DNA of 64,000 nt from Singulisphaera sp. GP187 (lineage in GTDB: Bacteria > Planctomycetota > Planctomycetia > Isosphaerales > Isosphaeraceae). This document shows, piece by piece, positions 9,495 to 18,338 of the stretch (position 1 is the first letter of the stretch; every line of letters starts with the position of its first letter). The notes beneath the pieces were generated by a model that saw nothing but the letters and a program-made list of their open reading frames with translations, was not told the DNA's origin and did not search any database. The stretch is from contig NZ_FSRB01000002.1 of the NCBI RefSeq assembly GCF_900129635.1, positions 2,136,727-2,200,726 on the forward strand, in the 5' to 3' direction. A program made the position numbers and the translations under genes.

Positions 9495-11210
9495 ATGTCC
9501 GTTCATGGACCTTCCCCTCAGTCCGACTCGGGTGCGCCTGAGTCTGGCACTCGACCTGCGCCGAGCGCGGCGAATGAGCCGCAGCTGACACGCTGGCAGA
9601 AGTTTCGCATGGTCGTGAAGGTCGTTGAGCTCAGGCTCCGCTTCATCGCCCTAATGGCCGTCACGGGCCTGGTCTTCGCCTACTGGGACACGCTTTGGAA
9701 TCACTACGAGAAGTGGACCCGTCCCGCGGGGGAGACGCACGCGGCGGCGTCGGACAGCGAACACTATTGCCCGATGCATCCGACGGTGATTCAGGTCGAG
9801 CCGGGCTCGTGCCCGATCTGCGGCATGCCGCTCTCGAAGCGGAAGAAGGGGGAGAAGGAGACGCTGCCAGCGGGGGTTCTTGCTCGCATCTCGCTCGCTC
9901 CCTTCCGGGTGGCCCAGGCCGGGGTGCTGACGAGTACGGTGAACTACGCTCCGCTCTCCGAGACGATGACGACCGTTGGCTCCATCGAGGTCGACGAGCG
10001 GCTACTCAAGCGGATTTCGTCGAAGACCAAGGGGATGGCCCGGGTCGATCGGCTCTTGGTGAATTTCACCGGCACCAAGGTGAAGGCGGGGGAACCGCTC
10101 GCGGAGGTGTACAGCCCCGAGTTGTATCAAGCCATTCAGGAGCTCCTCCTCAATCAGAGCTCGATGCGCAAGCAATCGCAGATGCAGACGACCCTCGGCC
10201 GCTCGGTATTGGGAGATCCGAACGAGCTGGTCCGGCTCTCGGGCGAGAAGCTCAAGCTCTGGGGAATTGCCCAGGCCCAGGTCGACCAGATCCTCCGCGA
10301 AGGGAAGGCGGATTTCCGTCTGCCCATCCTCGCGCCCATCGGCGGAGTGGTGATCCGGAAGAACGTGGTCGAGGGGGAATACGTCAGCGAAGGCCAGGCC
10401 CTGTTCGAGATCGCCGACCTCACGCATGTTTGGGTCAAAGCACAAGTCTTCGAGAATCAGTTCTCACTGGTTCGGGTCGGACAGGCGGTGGAAGCGACCG
10501 TCGAGGCCTACCCGGGCGAACTTTTCACGGGGAAGGTTGCGTTCATCGACCCGGTCCTGAATTCCCAGACGCGCACGGTCACCGTCCGTTACGACCTGGA
10601 GAACGCGGACCTTCGCCTCCGCCCTGGTATGTTCGCCACCGTCACGCTCAAGACCCCGGTGGCCGACACTCCGGCGTTCCACGCCCGGATCGTCTCACGT
10701 CCCACTGCGGGAGCGACTCGGCGGGCGAGCCTCACGGTTGACGAACAGCAGGTCTGCCTCGTGACTCACGCCAAGCTCGGCTCGATGGGGGCCCCGATTC
10801 CGATCGAGGTTCAGGGGCAGAAGCTCTGGATGTGCTGCGATGGGTGCGAGGCGAAGCTCAAGGGAGAGCCCGTGAAGTACCTCGCTCGGCTCGCCCCGGC
10901 GCCGAAGGATGAGGTGCTCACCGTCCCCGAGTCGGCGGTCATCGACACCGGGACCAAGAAGGTCGTCTACGTCGAGACCGACCCCGGCGTCTTTGAAGGG
11001 CGCGAAGTCGTGCTCGGCCCGATCTCGGGTGACCGCTACCCGGTGCTCGACGGCCTCTCCCCCGGCGAGTCGGTGGCGACTTCGGGATCGTTCCTGATCG
11101 ACGCCGAGAACCGGCTCAACCCGAAGGCGGCCGCCAAGCCGGCTACCGACGCAACGCGGTCGGCCTCCGCCCCTGTCCCCGCCGCAGCAACGCCACTCCA
11201 CCGGCATTGA
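9495..11210 (+). CDS. cusB: RND efflux periplasmic adaptor (CusB-like) with HMBD and YHS-like modules
   Basis: Membrane-fusion subunit of a tripartite heavy-metal efflux pump, 571 residues. The start at ATG 9495 is chosen because GAGGAG precedes it; a longer frame reaches 9432. It has one N-terminal membrane helix (about 50-64), then a heavy-metal binding domain with YCPMHP and CPICGMPL (Cys92, 106, 109), as in many CusB homologues. The HlyD barrel-sandwich and beta-barrel core follows. A second metal module of YHS/TRASH type is inserted near the C-terminus, with Cys421 and CCDGC at 447-451. This extra module is unusual for the family and suits copper/silver. The gene ends 16 bases before the RND pump gene. 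Confidence 0.9.
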   Translation: MSVHGPSPQSDSGAPESGTRPAPSAANEPQLTRWQKFRMVVKVVELRLRFIALMAVTGLVFAYWDTLWNHYEKWTRPAGETHAAASDSEHYCPMHPTVIQVEPGSCPICGMPLSKRKKGEKETLPAGVLARISLAPFRVAQAGVLTSTVNYAPLSETMTTVGSIEVDERLLKRISSKTKGMARVDRLLVNFTGTKVKAGEPLAEVYSPELYQAIQELLLNQSSMRKQSQMQTTLGRSVLGDPNELVRLSGEKLKLWGIAQAQVDQILREGKADFRLPILAPIGGVVIRKNVVEGEYVSEGQALFEIADLTHVWVKAQVFENQFSLVRVGQAVEATVEAYPGELFTGKVAFIDPVLNSQTRTVTVRYDLENADLRLRPGMFATVTLKTPVADTPAFHARIVSRPTAGATRRASLTVDEQQVCLVTHAKLGSMGAPIPIEVQGQKLWMCCDGCEAKLKGEPVKYLARLAPAPKDEVLTVPESAVIDTGTKKVVYVETDPGVFEGREVVLGPISGDRYPVLDGLSPGESVATSGSFLIDAENRLNPKAAAKPATDATRSASAPVPAAATPLHRH

Positions 11211-11226
11211 GAAAGGAGGTTGGTCC

Positions 11227-14200
11227 ATGATCGAAGGAATCATCGAGTGGTCGATCCGGAACCGCTTCCTTGTCATTCTTGCCTCCATCGTGGTCGGGAT
11301 CGCGGGCTTCCGTGCGCTGATGACGATGCCGGTGGATGCCATTCCGGATCAGTCCGAGAATCAGGTGATCGTTTTCACCGACTGGATGGGTCGGAGCCCG
11401 CAAGAGATCGAAGACCAGGTCACCTATCCGCTCACGACGAAGCTCCAAGGGCTCGCTGGGGTGAAGGTGGTTCGCTCGTCGAGCGAGTTCAACTTCTCGA
11501 TGATCAACGTCATCTTCGATGACTCGACCGACTACTATTTCGCCCGCCAACGCGTGCTCGAACGGCTCGCGACCGTCGCCCCCGAACTCCCGCAAGGCGT
11601 TACCCCGTATATGGCGCCCGACGCCACGGCCGTCGGCCAGATCTTCTGGTACACCGTCGAGGGGGAGAACTCCGACCTCGGCGAACTCCGCGCCATCCAG
11701 GACTGGTACGTCCGCTATCAGTTGAATTCCGTCCCCGGCGTTGCTGAAGTCGCCTCGGTGGGCGGGGCCCCGCGCGAGTACCAGATCGACCTTGACCCGA
11801 ACCGGCTCCGCTCCTATGGCATCAGCTTGGGCGAGGTCTACTCGGCCGTTCAGCGCTCGAACTCGGCCGTGGGCGGCCGGGTCATTCACAAGGGGAACGC
11901 CGAGTATCTGATCCGTTCCGTCGGCTGGATCAAAAATCTCGAGGATTTGAAGGATACCGTCGTCGCCCAGCGTGGGGGCGTGCCGATCGACCTGCGGACC
12001 ATCGCTTCGGTCCAGATGGGCCCTGGATTCAAGCGGAGCGTGCTCGAGAAGGATGGGAGAGAAGTGGTTGGCGGCGTTGTGATGATGCGGTTCGGCGAGA
12101 ACCCGCTCGAAGTCACGCGCAAGGTAAAAGAGAAGATCACGACACTGAGCGCCGGGCTCCCCGAAGGGGTCCGCATCGTCCCGTTCTATGACCGCACACC
12201 CTTGATCAACAAAGCACTTGAAACGGTCTCGGACACGGTCAAGGAAGAGATCCTGATCTCCACGGTGATGATCGTCCTGATCATGGGGCACCTCGGCGGT
12301 GCATTCGTCGTTTCGATCACGCTCCCGCTGGCGATCCTTTTCAGCTTCCTGCTCATGAAGATATTCGGAATCCCGTCGAACATCATGAGTCTCGCCGGGA
12401 TCGCGATTTCGGTCGGTATCCTTGAGGACCAGGCGGTCGTCATGACCGAGAACGCGGCACACCACCTCACGCGACGGTTCGGGAATCGCCGCGTGACCGG
12501 GAACGTGCTCGACACAATCATCCCGGCCTGCCGCACGGTCGGCCGTCCGATCTTCTTCTCGGTACTGATCACTATCGTCTCATTTCTCCCTGTGTTTGCT
12601 CTGACCGGCCGCTCCGGGAAGATGTTCCACCCGCTCGCCTGGACCAAGACCTTCGCGCTAATTGGCGTGGCGATCCTCGCCATCACGCTCGTCCCGGCAC
12701 TCATCCCGATCTTCCTCAAGGGCCGGATCAAGTCCGAGGACGATAGTTGGCTGGTCCGGACGATGATCACCATCTTCAAACCGATGCTTTCCTGGCTGAT
12801 GGATCGGACCACACTTGTCTGCTGGCTCTTCGTCTGCATCCTGGGCACGGGCTACCTCGCCTCGACCAGACTCGGGAGCGAGTTCATGCCCCCGCTGGAT
12901 GAGGGGTCGATCCTCGACATGCCGACGAGCGTACCGCGGATGTCGGTGACGCAAGCCACGCAGGACCTGAAGGCCCGCGACGCCGTGCTTCGCGGTTTTC
13001 CCGAGGTACTGACGGTTGTCGGCAAGGCCGGTCGTGCCGAGACCGCGACCGACCCCTCGCCACTCGACATGGTCGAGACGATCATCAACCTTCAGGACCG
13101 CGAGGTCTGGCCCAAGCGAAAGCTCAAATTCGACGACGCCCTGAGCCAAACCCGGGCCGCGCTCACCGCGCTCGAGTCGAAAGGCATTTTGAAGCCCTCG
13201 GCCACGAAAGAGGATCGCGATGCGTTTCTGAACGAGTCGGCGATGGAGGTGGTGACCCGCGTCGATACGACGCTCCGAGACCTGGCATTGCTGCGACTGA
13301 AGGAACACCGGCCGGTGCTCGGGACCCAACTCGCGGGGGAGGCCGTCGAATTGCTGCTGGAGCGGGTGGACCCGACGCTCATCGATCGCAAACTTACCGC
13401 GGCGGAGCGGGAGGACCTCGCGAAGTCGCTCGGCGAACTCCATGGCGAACGGCTCGCGCTCGAGCCTCGATTTGACGATGTGACCGACCTCGTAAAGGAT
13501 GCCTCCAAGCGGCTGATTCACCTGGGTGTTCTCAAAGAGCATCCCGACCTGCTCTCGCCTCAACCCAACTCGTGGGAACAGGCAACCGACGCTGTCGGGG
13601 AGTTGTTCGGCAGGAGCAAGGAAACGCTCTTCACGCGACTTACCGAACGGCTGGTCGGGTTCCAGGAGGAGAAGGTCAAGGAGCGAATGAAGTCGCTCAA
13701 CTGGGAGCTCTTCGACCGAGCCGTTGGCGCGGGCACCTGGGCCGCACTCGAAGAGCTGACGACGCGGGGGGACGCGAAGAATCTCACGGTCCGAAAGCCC
13801 AATCCCGACGAGCTCCCCGCCCTCCGGGCCACGCTCGAGAAGCCGTTCAGCGACCGCCTTTTCCTCTGGCAGAAGTCCAAGCAAGACCTCGTCGACGAGA
13901 TGAGCACGGCGCTCCAGGTTCCCGGCTGGGGAAACATCTTCACCCAGCCCATCATCAACCGGATCGAGATGCTCGCGACGGGCGTGCGAACCCCCGTCGG
14001 GGTGAAAGTCTTCGGCGACAACCTCGACGAAATCCAGCGCGTCAGTCAGGAAATTGCCGACGTGCTCCGCGGCGTGCGGGGAGCAAACGGCGTGGTGCCC
14101 GACCAGATCGTTGGCAAGGGCTACGTCGAGGTCGATATCGACCGCAAGAAAGCCGCCCGCTACGGCATCCAGGTGGGCGACATCCAGGATGTCGTCGAAG

Positions 14201-15255
14201 TTGCCATGGGGGGCAAGCCGCTCACGATGACCGTCGAAGGCCGCCGGCGGTTTCCCGTCCGCGTCCGCTACGCTCGCGACTTCCGCACTGATGAAGAAGC
14301 GCTCAAGAATACGCTTGTCACCGCGCGAGGGGCGACCGGCGGCTCGGGCTCGGGCGCGGACGGGGACGGCATGGCAGGTCCTTCGGCGAGTGTCCCTGCA
14401 TCGGGGGCCGCTGCTCAGCCGGTCCAGGTGCCGCTCTCCGAGGTAGCGACCGTCCGCGTGGTGGAAGGGCCATCCATGATCAAGAGCGAGAACGGCCTGC
14501 TCCGGGCTTACGTTCAGCTTACCGTCACCGGCCGCGACGAAGTCGGCTTTGTCGAGGAAGCCAGGCGGGTTGTCGCGGACAAGGTGAAGCTCCCGCAGGG
14601 GATGTATGTCGAATGGTCGGGGCAGTTCGAGAACGAGCTCAAGACGCGCAAGACGTTGCAGATTGTTTTCCCGGCCGTCATCGCGGTCATCGTGCTGATC
14701 CTCTATCTGACTTACAAGAGTTGGATTGATGCAGGTCTGATGATGACGAGCGTGCTCGGAGCGCTCGCGGGCGGGGCCATGTTCCAGTGGCTCTTTGGAT
14801 TCAACTTCAGCGTCGCGGTCTGGGTTGGCTACATCGCTTGCTTCGGCATGGCGACCGAGACCGGCATCGTCATGCTCGTCTACTTACGAGAAGCCATCGA
14901 AGAGCGTGGCGGTCTCGAGGGCATCGAGTCCATCGCCGAGCTCAAAGAGGCAATCCTCCAAGGGGCCATTCACCGGCTCCGGCCGAAGCTTCTCACCGAA
15001 GGCACGACGATCATTTCGATCGCACCCATGCTCTGGGCGAGCGGCGTTGGCTCCGAGGTCATCCGGCCGATGGCCGCGCCTGTCCTGGGCGGGCTCCTCA
15101 TCGCCGATGAGGTGATCGATATTTTCCTCCCTGTCCTCTACTTCGCGGTGAAGAAGTGGCAGTGGCGGAAGATTCACCACATCGGTCTGTTCGCCGTGAA
15201 CGAACCGATGGCGTCCGGGATGCAAAACCACACGACGGCCCCCGTGGCCGAGTGA
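11227..15255 (+). CDS. cusA: CusA/CzcA-family heavy-metal RND efflux pump with large periplasmic insertion
   Basis: Inner-membrane proton-driven RND transporter of 1342 residues; typical CusA proteins have about 1040-1050. The start ATG follows AAAGGAGG. The three methionines that bind Cu(I)/Ag(I) in E. coli CusA are recognisable: LDMPTS (Met565), PLDMVET (Met615) and NRIEMLATG (Met915), so a monovalent substrate is favoured over Zn/Co. The last two are 300 residues apart here against 49 in E. coli, so about 250 extra, charged, probably helical residues lie between roughly 623 and 890. A second short insertion at 14330-14420 is a Gly/Ser/Ala linker. RND membrane helices are otherwise complete. 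It follows the CusB-like gene directly. Confidence 0.93.
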   Translation: MIEGIIEWSIRNRFLVILASIVVGIAGFRALMTMPVDAIPDQSENQVIVFTDWMGRSPQEIEDQVTYPLTTKLQGLAGVKVVRSSSEFNFSMINVIFDDSTDYYFARQRVLERLATVAPELPQGVTPYMAPDATAVGQIFWYTVEGENSDLGELRAIQDWYVRYQLNSVPGVAEVASVGGAPREYQIDLDPNRLRSYGISLGEVYSAVQRSNSAVGGRVIHKGNAEYLIRSVGWIKNLEDLKDTVVAQRGGVPIDLRTIASVQMGPGFKRSVLEKDGREVVGGVVMMRFGENPLEVTRKVKEKITTLSAGLPEGVRIVPFYDRTPLINKALETVSDTVKEEILISTVMIVLIMGHLGGAFVVSITLPLAILFSFLLMKIFGIPSNIMSLAGIAISVGILEDQAVVMTENAAHHLTRRFGNRRVTGNVLDTIIPACRTVGRPIFFSVLITIVSFLPVFALTGRSGKMFHPLAWTKTFALIGVAILAITLVPALIPIFLKGRIKSEDDSWLVRTMITIFKPMLSWLMDRTTLVCWLFVCILGTGYLASTRLGSEFMPPLDEGSILDMPTSVPRMSVTQATQDLKARDAVLRGFPEVLTVVGKAGRAETATDPSPLDMVETIINLQDREVWPKRKLKFDDALSQTRAALTALESKGILKPSATKEDRDAFLNESAMEVVTRVDTTLRDLALLRLKEHRPVLGTQLAGEAVELLLERVDPTLIDRKLTAAEREDLAKSLGELHGERLALEPRFDDVTDLVKDASKRLIHLGVLKEHPDLLSPQPNSWEQATDAVGELFGRSKETLFTRLTERLVGFQEEKVKERMKSLNWELFDRAVGAGTWAALEELTTRGDAKNLTVRKPNPDELPALRATLEKPFSDRLFLWQKSKQDLVDEMSTALQVPGWGNIFTQPIINRIEMLATGVRTPVGVKVFGDNLDEIQRVSQEIADVLRGVRGANGVVPDQIVGKGYVEVDIDRKKAARYGIQVGDIQDVVEVAMGGKPLTMTVEGRRRFPVRVRYARDFRTDEEALKNTLVTARGATGGSGSGADGDGMAGPSASVPASGAAAQPVQVPLSEVATVRVVEGPSMIKSENGLLRAYVQLTVTGRDEVGFVEEARRVVADKVKLPQGMYVEWSGQFENELKTRKTLQIVFPAVIAVIVLILYLTYKSWIDAGLMMTSVLGALAGGAMFQWLFGFNFSVAVWVGYIACFGMATETGIVMLVYLREAIEERGGLEGIESIAELKEAILQGAIHRLRPKLLTEGTTIISIAPMLWASGVGSEVIRPMAAPVLGGLLIADEVIDIFLPVLYFAVKKWQWRKIHHIGLFAVNEPMASGMQNHTTAPVAE

Positions 15256-15425
15256 CTTCAGTAGGCCTGGACGATGCACGATTCCTCGGTCGCAAACGCG
15301 ATCCCGGGGAGTTGCGCCTCTTGACAGATGGAGCGTCAGAGACGCGAGTCGCAAGAACCCGTCGCACCCTTGGGATGGATTCCAGAGGAGCGATCACCCA
15401 CTGTTAACCGAAAAGGAACCAATCG

Positions 15426-16133
15426 ATGCAGACGTTTCGCTGTGATCATCTCCTGACGTTCGCCGCAAGTGTCGCCATCACTCTTGGCATGACCGGACTC
15501 GCCTTGGCCCACGACGGTCACGAGCACGGCGCGCCCCTTCACGGCGGCAAGGTGGCGATGACCAAGGAGTACCATTTCGAGGTCGTCTTCGCGAAGGACG
15601 GGATCAAGGTCTACCCGCGAAGCCACGAGGATCAGCCGGTCGACGCTTCGCGGCTGACCGGGACCGCGACGTTCTACCACCCGAGCTCGTCGTCGAAGCC
15701 TTGGTTCGAGCGGAAGCTCGCCCCGACCGCCGCCAGCCCCGGCCGAGCGCCGTCCTCGATCGGCACCGCCATCGATCTGGGCAAGGTCCCCGCGAGCGGC
15801 GCTAAGGTTGAGTTCAAGGTCGAGGGACTGCCCGAGCCGGCCGAGACGACGGCGGCCTTCATCGTTCCGTTCGCCCTGTCGTCGCGCGGCGAGCTCATCG
15901 TCACCAAAGCGACCAAGGCCGACGCGAAGGCCATCGCCGCGCTGAAAACCTGCCCGGTCAGCAACGAAGATCTGGACTCGATGGGCGGGCCATTGAAGGT
16001 CACCCGCGATGGCAAATCCACCTTGATCTGCTGCAAGGGTTGCCTCAAAGAGCTTCGGGCAAACCCGGCCAAGTACTTCGGTAACCAGGCCTCGTCCCCG
16101 GCCGCAAAGGATGAACACGACCTCAAGCACTAA
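15426..16133 (+). CDS. Exported His-rich / YHS-like Cys protein of the copper island
   Basis: A 235-residue protein with a signal peptide ending near GLALA, followed by a His-rich start HDGHEHGAPLHGG. The middle resembles periplasmic proteins seen next to CusAB, with a beta-rich core including GTATFYHP. The C-terminus carries CPVSNEDL and CCKGCLKEL, a YHS/TRASH-like metal site close in style to the one in the neighbouring adaptor. It probably binds or passes copper in the periplasm, inferred from motifs and position just after the RND pump gene. AAAAGGA precedes the start. No named family is claimed. Confidence 0.75.
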   Translation: MQTFRCDHLLTFAASVAITLGMTGLALAHDGHEHGAPLHGGKVAMTKEYHFEVVFAKDGIKVYPRSHEDQPVDASRLTGTATFYHPSSSSKPWFERKLAPTAASPGRAPSSIGTAIDLGKVPASGAKVEFKVEGLPEPAETTAAFIVPFALSSRGELIVTKATKADAKAIAALKTCPVSNEDLDSMGGPLKVTRDGKSTLICCKGCLKELRANPAKYFGNQASSPAAKDEHDLKH

Positions 16134-16175
16134 GGCTAAGGAATAGGCCGAGAATCACCTTTCGATTCATGAAAG

Positions 16176-16209
16176 GGGCGGCCCCCACAATTTGTTGTCC
16201 GGGCCGCCC
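16176..16209. terminator. Strong hairpin after the RND operon (possible terminator)
   Basis: GGGCGGCCC (16176-16184) pairs perfectly with GGGCCGCCC (16201-16209), and the spacer can extend the stem through ACAA/TTGT. It lies 40 bases after the stop of the preceding gene. No T tract follows, so it may end transcription weakly or protect the 3' end. Confidence 0.5.
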
Positions 16210-16335
16210 GACGGATGAACCACTCCTGTGCGTCAGAAAAAAATGCACGTATTTCGCAGCCCCGAAGGGACTGCAAATTACTTTTTGACTCGATGTAAGG
16301 AGTTGCTGATCTCTTCAGCAAGGAAATGGTAAGCA

Positions 16336-17814
16336 ATGACGCTCCGTTACAAGTTCGCCCTGCCGATCAACTTGATGTTGCTCCTCGTCCTCGGAACCTC
16401 GCTCGTCTGGGAATGGCGACGTCAGGAAGCTACGGGGATGACGCTTCTCCAGGCCAGGCTCGACGAGGAGGCCCGCTTCGTCCGAGCGGCCTACCACTCG
16501 TTCGGTATGTCGCCTCGCTTCGTCGCTTTCCTCCGCGCGTTCTGCCACGCGAGCGACACTTCGGCCTCGCCCGAGCACCAGGTAGCCCTCGTTGACGGGA
16601 CTCGGGTGGTCGCCAGCGCCGCCGAGCACGCCCGACGGCCGATGGAACCGGTGCGCCTGGCCGCGATGGGAGAAGGGACCTGGACGAGGCGCGAGGGGGG
16701 CGAATCGTTCCTCGTCGGGGTCCTCGGCAAGGGGACCGAGCGGATCGTCGTGGCCGAGTCGACCCGGGCCGTGGCGGATCGCGTCCGGGCGAACCTGAAG
16801 AGCCAGGCCGTCTGGTTCCTCGGGGCCGCCGTCCTCCTTTTCGGCGCGATCAATTTCGTGATGGGACGCGCAGTCCTCCGCCCCATCGGTCGCATCGCTC
16901 GGGCGGTTTGCGCCCTCGAGGGGGGCCGGCTCGGGGTCGAAGTCGCGTCCCCGAACAATGACGAGCTCGGAATGCTCGCCAGGCAATTCAACGCCATGTC
17001 TCGCTCCTTGGCCGACCAGGCGGACGCCGCCCGTTGGGAGATGGAGACGGCCCGGCGGGTCCAGTCGGAGCTTGATCCCCCCGAGCACGTCCAGATCGGC
17101 GGGATCGAGCTCGCGGGGCGTTGCCTCCAGGCAGGGCCGGTCGGGGGCGACGTCTATGACGTCCGGCTCCTCCCGGGGGGCCGCGTCGGGCTCCTGATCG
17201 CGGACCTCTCGGGGCACAACGTCGCCGCCGCGCTCCACACGGCGATGGTCCGGGCGATCGTCTGGCGCGAGGCGGAGCAGGCGCGATCGCCTGGCGACGT
17301 GATGTCCCGGCTGAACGACGAGCTCTGCCGAAACCTGCCCGAGGGACACTTCGCGACCGCCTTCTTCGGCTGGTTCGATCCGGAGAACGAACAGCTCCAC
17401 TACGCAAACGCCGGCCACCCGCCGGCCCTCTTGAGGGACGCCGTGGGCGTGACCAGTCAACTCGAACCGACGATGCCGCTCCTCGGCATCATCCCCGACC
17501 TACCGGAATCCGAAGTCGTGGTGTCGTTCGGGCCGGGGAGTCGGCTCCTCGTCTTCAGCGACGGCCTGACCGAGGCCGCGAACCCGCAGGGCGACCTGTG
17601 GGGGGACGGTGAGCTGTCGGCGTCGCTCGAAGCGGACGACGAGCCGGAGGCCTTGGTCTCTGCCGTCCTGAAACGGGCCGCGGAGTTTCGGGGCGGCGAG
17701 GCTTCGCAAGACGACGTCACCATCGTCCTGGCCGCGTGTGCGCCGGTCCTGGCTGGACCGACGACCGGGCAACCTGTGTCGGCGACGGCTCGGGCCCCGA
17801 TCGCCAATTCTTGA
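16336..17814 (+). CDS. Membrane HAMP-SpoIIE (PP2C) serine phosphatase, RsbU-like
   Basis: A 492-residue membrane signalling phosphatase. It has an N-terminal helix at about residues 8-23, a periplasmic sensor region of about 130 residues, and a second helix near 155-175. A HAMP domain follows (LRPIGRIARAV, FNAMSRSLADQ), then a SpoIIE/PP2C catalytic domain with GGDVYDV, ADLSGHNVAAALH, FSDGLTEA and SQDDVTIV, which retain the metal-binding acids. Such proteins dephosphorylate anti-anti-sigma factors, but no anti-sigma partner gene is visible nearby. Its position between the copper efflux operon and the CsoR-CopA operon suggests it may sense envelope or metal stress; that is inference. Confidence 0.85.
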   Translation: MTLRYKFALPINLMLLLVLGTSLVWEWRRQEATGMTLLQARLDEEARFVRAAYHSFGMSPRFVAFLRAFCHASDTSASPEHQVALVDGTRVVASAAEHARRPMEPVRLAAMGEGTWTRREGGESFLVGVLGKGTERIVVAESTRAVADRVRANLKSQAVWFLGAAVLLFGAINFVMGRAVLRPIGRIARAVCALEGGRLGVEVASPNNDELGMLARQFNAMSRSLADQADAARWEMETARRVQSELDPPEHVQIGGIELAGRCLQAGPVGGDVYDVRLLPGGRVGLLIADLSGHNVAAALHTAMVRAIVWREAEQARSPGDVMSRLNDELCRNLPEGHFATAFFGWFDPENEQLHYANAGHPPALLRDAVGVTSQLEPTMPLLGIIPDLPESEVVVSFGPGSRLLVFSDGLTEAANPQGDLWGDGELSASLEADDEPEALVSAVLKRAAEFRGGEASQDDVTIVLAACAPVLAGPTTGQPVSATARAPIANS

Positions 17815-17947
17815 TCACCGACCCCGGTGAATCCGCCGGTCGGATCATGAGGCAATCAACCATAACGATGTCTCGGCCTTTGGCCTTGCGTTCGTCGGAT
17901 GGCCTGGATGTCCCCTTCCGCACGCCCCCGCGACGACGCCCCGGGTA

Positions 17948-17975
17948 TTGACTTTATACCCCCCATGGGTATAGA
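17948..17975 (+). promoter_or_regulatory. Probable promoter of csoR-copA
   Basis: TTGACT (17948-17953), a 16-base spacer, and TATAGA (17970-17975) make a good sigma-70-type promoter. The first CsoR-type operator lies in the spacer and overlaps the -10 element, as expected for repression by steric block. Confidence 0.65.
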
Positions 17976-17999
17976 GTTGATTTACCCTGGGGGGGTATA
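17955..17999 (+). promoter_or_regulatory. Tandem CsoR-type operators
   Basis: Two pseudo-palindromes of the CsoR class, A/T flanks around a C run and a G run: TATACCCCCCATGGGTATA at 17955-17973 and TACCCTGGGGGGGTATA at 17983-17999. The second lies just upstream of the csoR start codon at 18013, and its last bases abut the GGAGGAAG ribosome-binding site. Autoregulation by the adjacent repressor is the simplest reading. Confidence 0.7.
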
Positions 18000-18012
18000 T
18001 GGAGGAAGCAAG

Positions 18013-18303
18013 ATGAGCAAGGGCGGATCAGCAAAGATCAAGTCGCGGGTGAACCGGATCGCGGGGCAAGTGGCCGGGATTCAGCGCATGGTCGAGGAGG
18101 ATCGTTACTGTGTGGACATCCTCAATCAGATCGCCGCGGTCCGCTCGGCACTGGACGCACTCGGGATCGAGCTCTTGAGTCAGCACCTCGAGTGTTGTGT
18201 GTTGGGTCACGGCACGGGCACGGAGCATGCTCAGGCGGAGCCGATGTCGAAGGACCAACTCGTGGACGAGGTCCGCACCGTACTGGCCCGCTTCCTGAAA
18301 TAA
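18013..18303 (+). CDS. csoR: CsoR-family copper-sensing transcriptional repressor
   Basis: A 96-residue all-helical repressor of the CsoR/RcnR family. The start ATG 18013 follows GGAGGAAGCAAG. The Cu(I) ligand set is present: Cys33, His58 and Cys62, in EDRYCVD and SQHLECC, matching the Cys-His-Cys signature of copper-responsive members rather than the nickel or sulfur sensors. On binding Cu(I) such proteins release their operator. Two matching operators lie directly upstream, and a CopA-type ATPase follows 35 bases downstream, so this is a self-regulated copper export operon. Confidence 0.92.
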   Translation: MSKGGSAKIKSRVNRIAGQVAGIQRMVEEDRYCVDILNQIAAVRSALDALGIELLSQHLECCVLGHGTGTEHAQAEPMSKDQLVDEVRTVLARFLK

Positions 18304-18338
18304 ACGTTTCATCGGCACCGAATGTTAAGGAGGCGACG

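Noticed and set aside
11143..13884. Two long minus-strand frames across the RND pump gene
   Set aside because: Antisense to a clearly conserved CusA-like protein; composition typical of GC-rich shadows.
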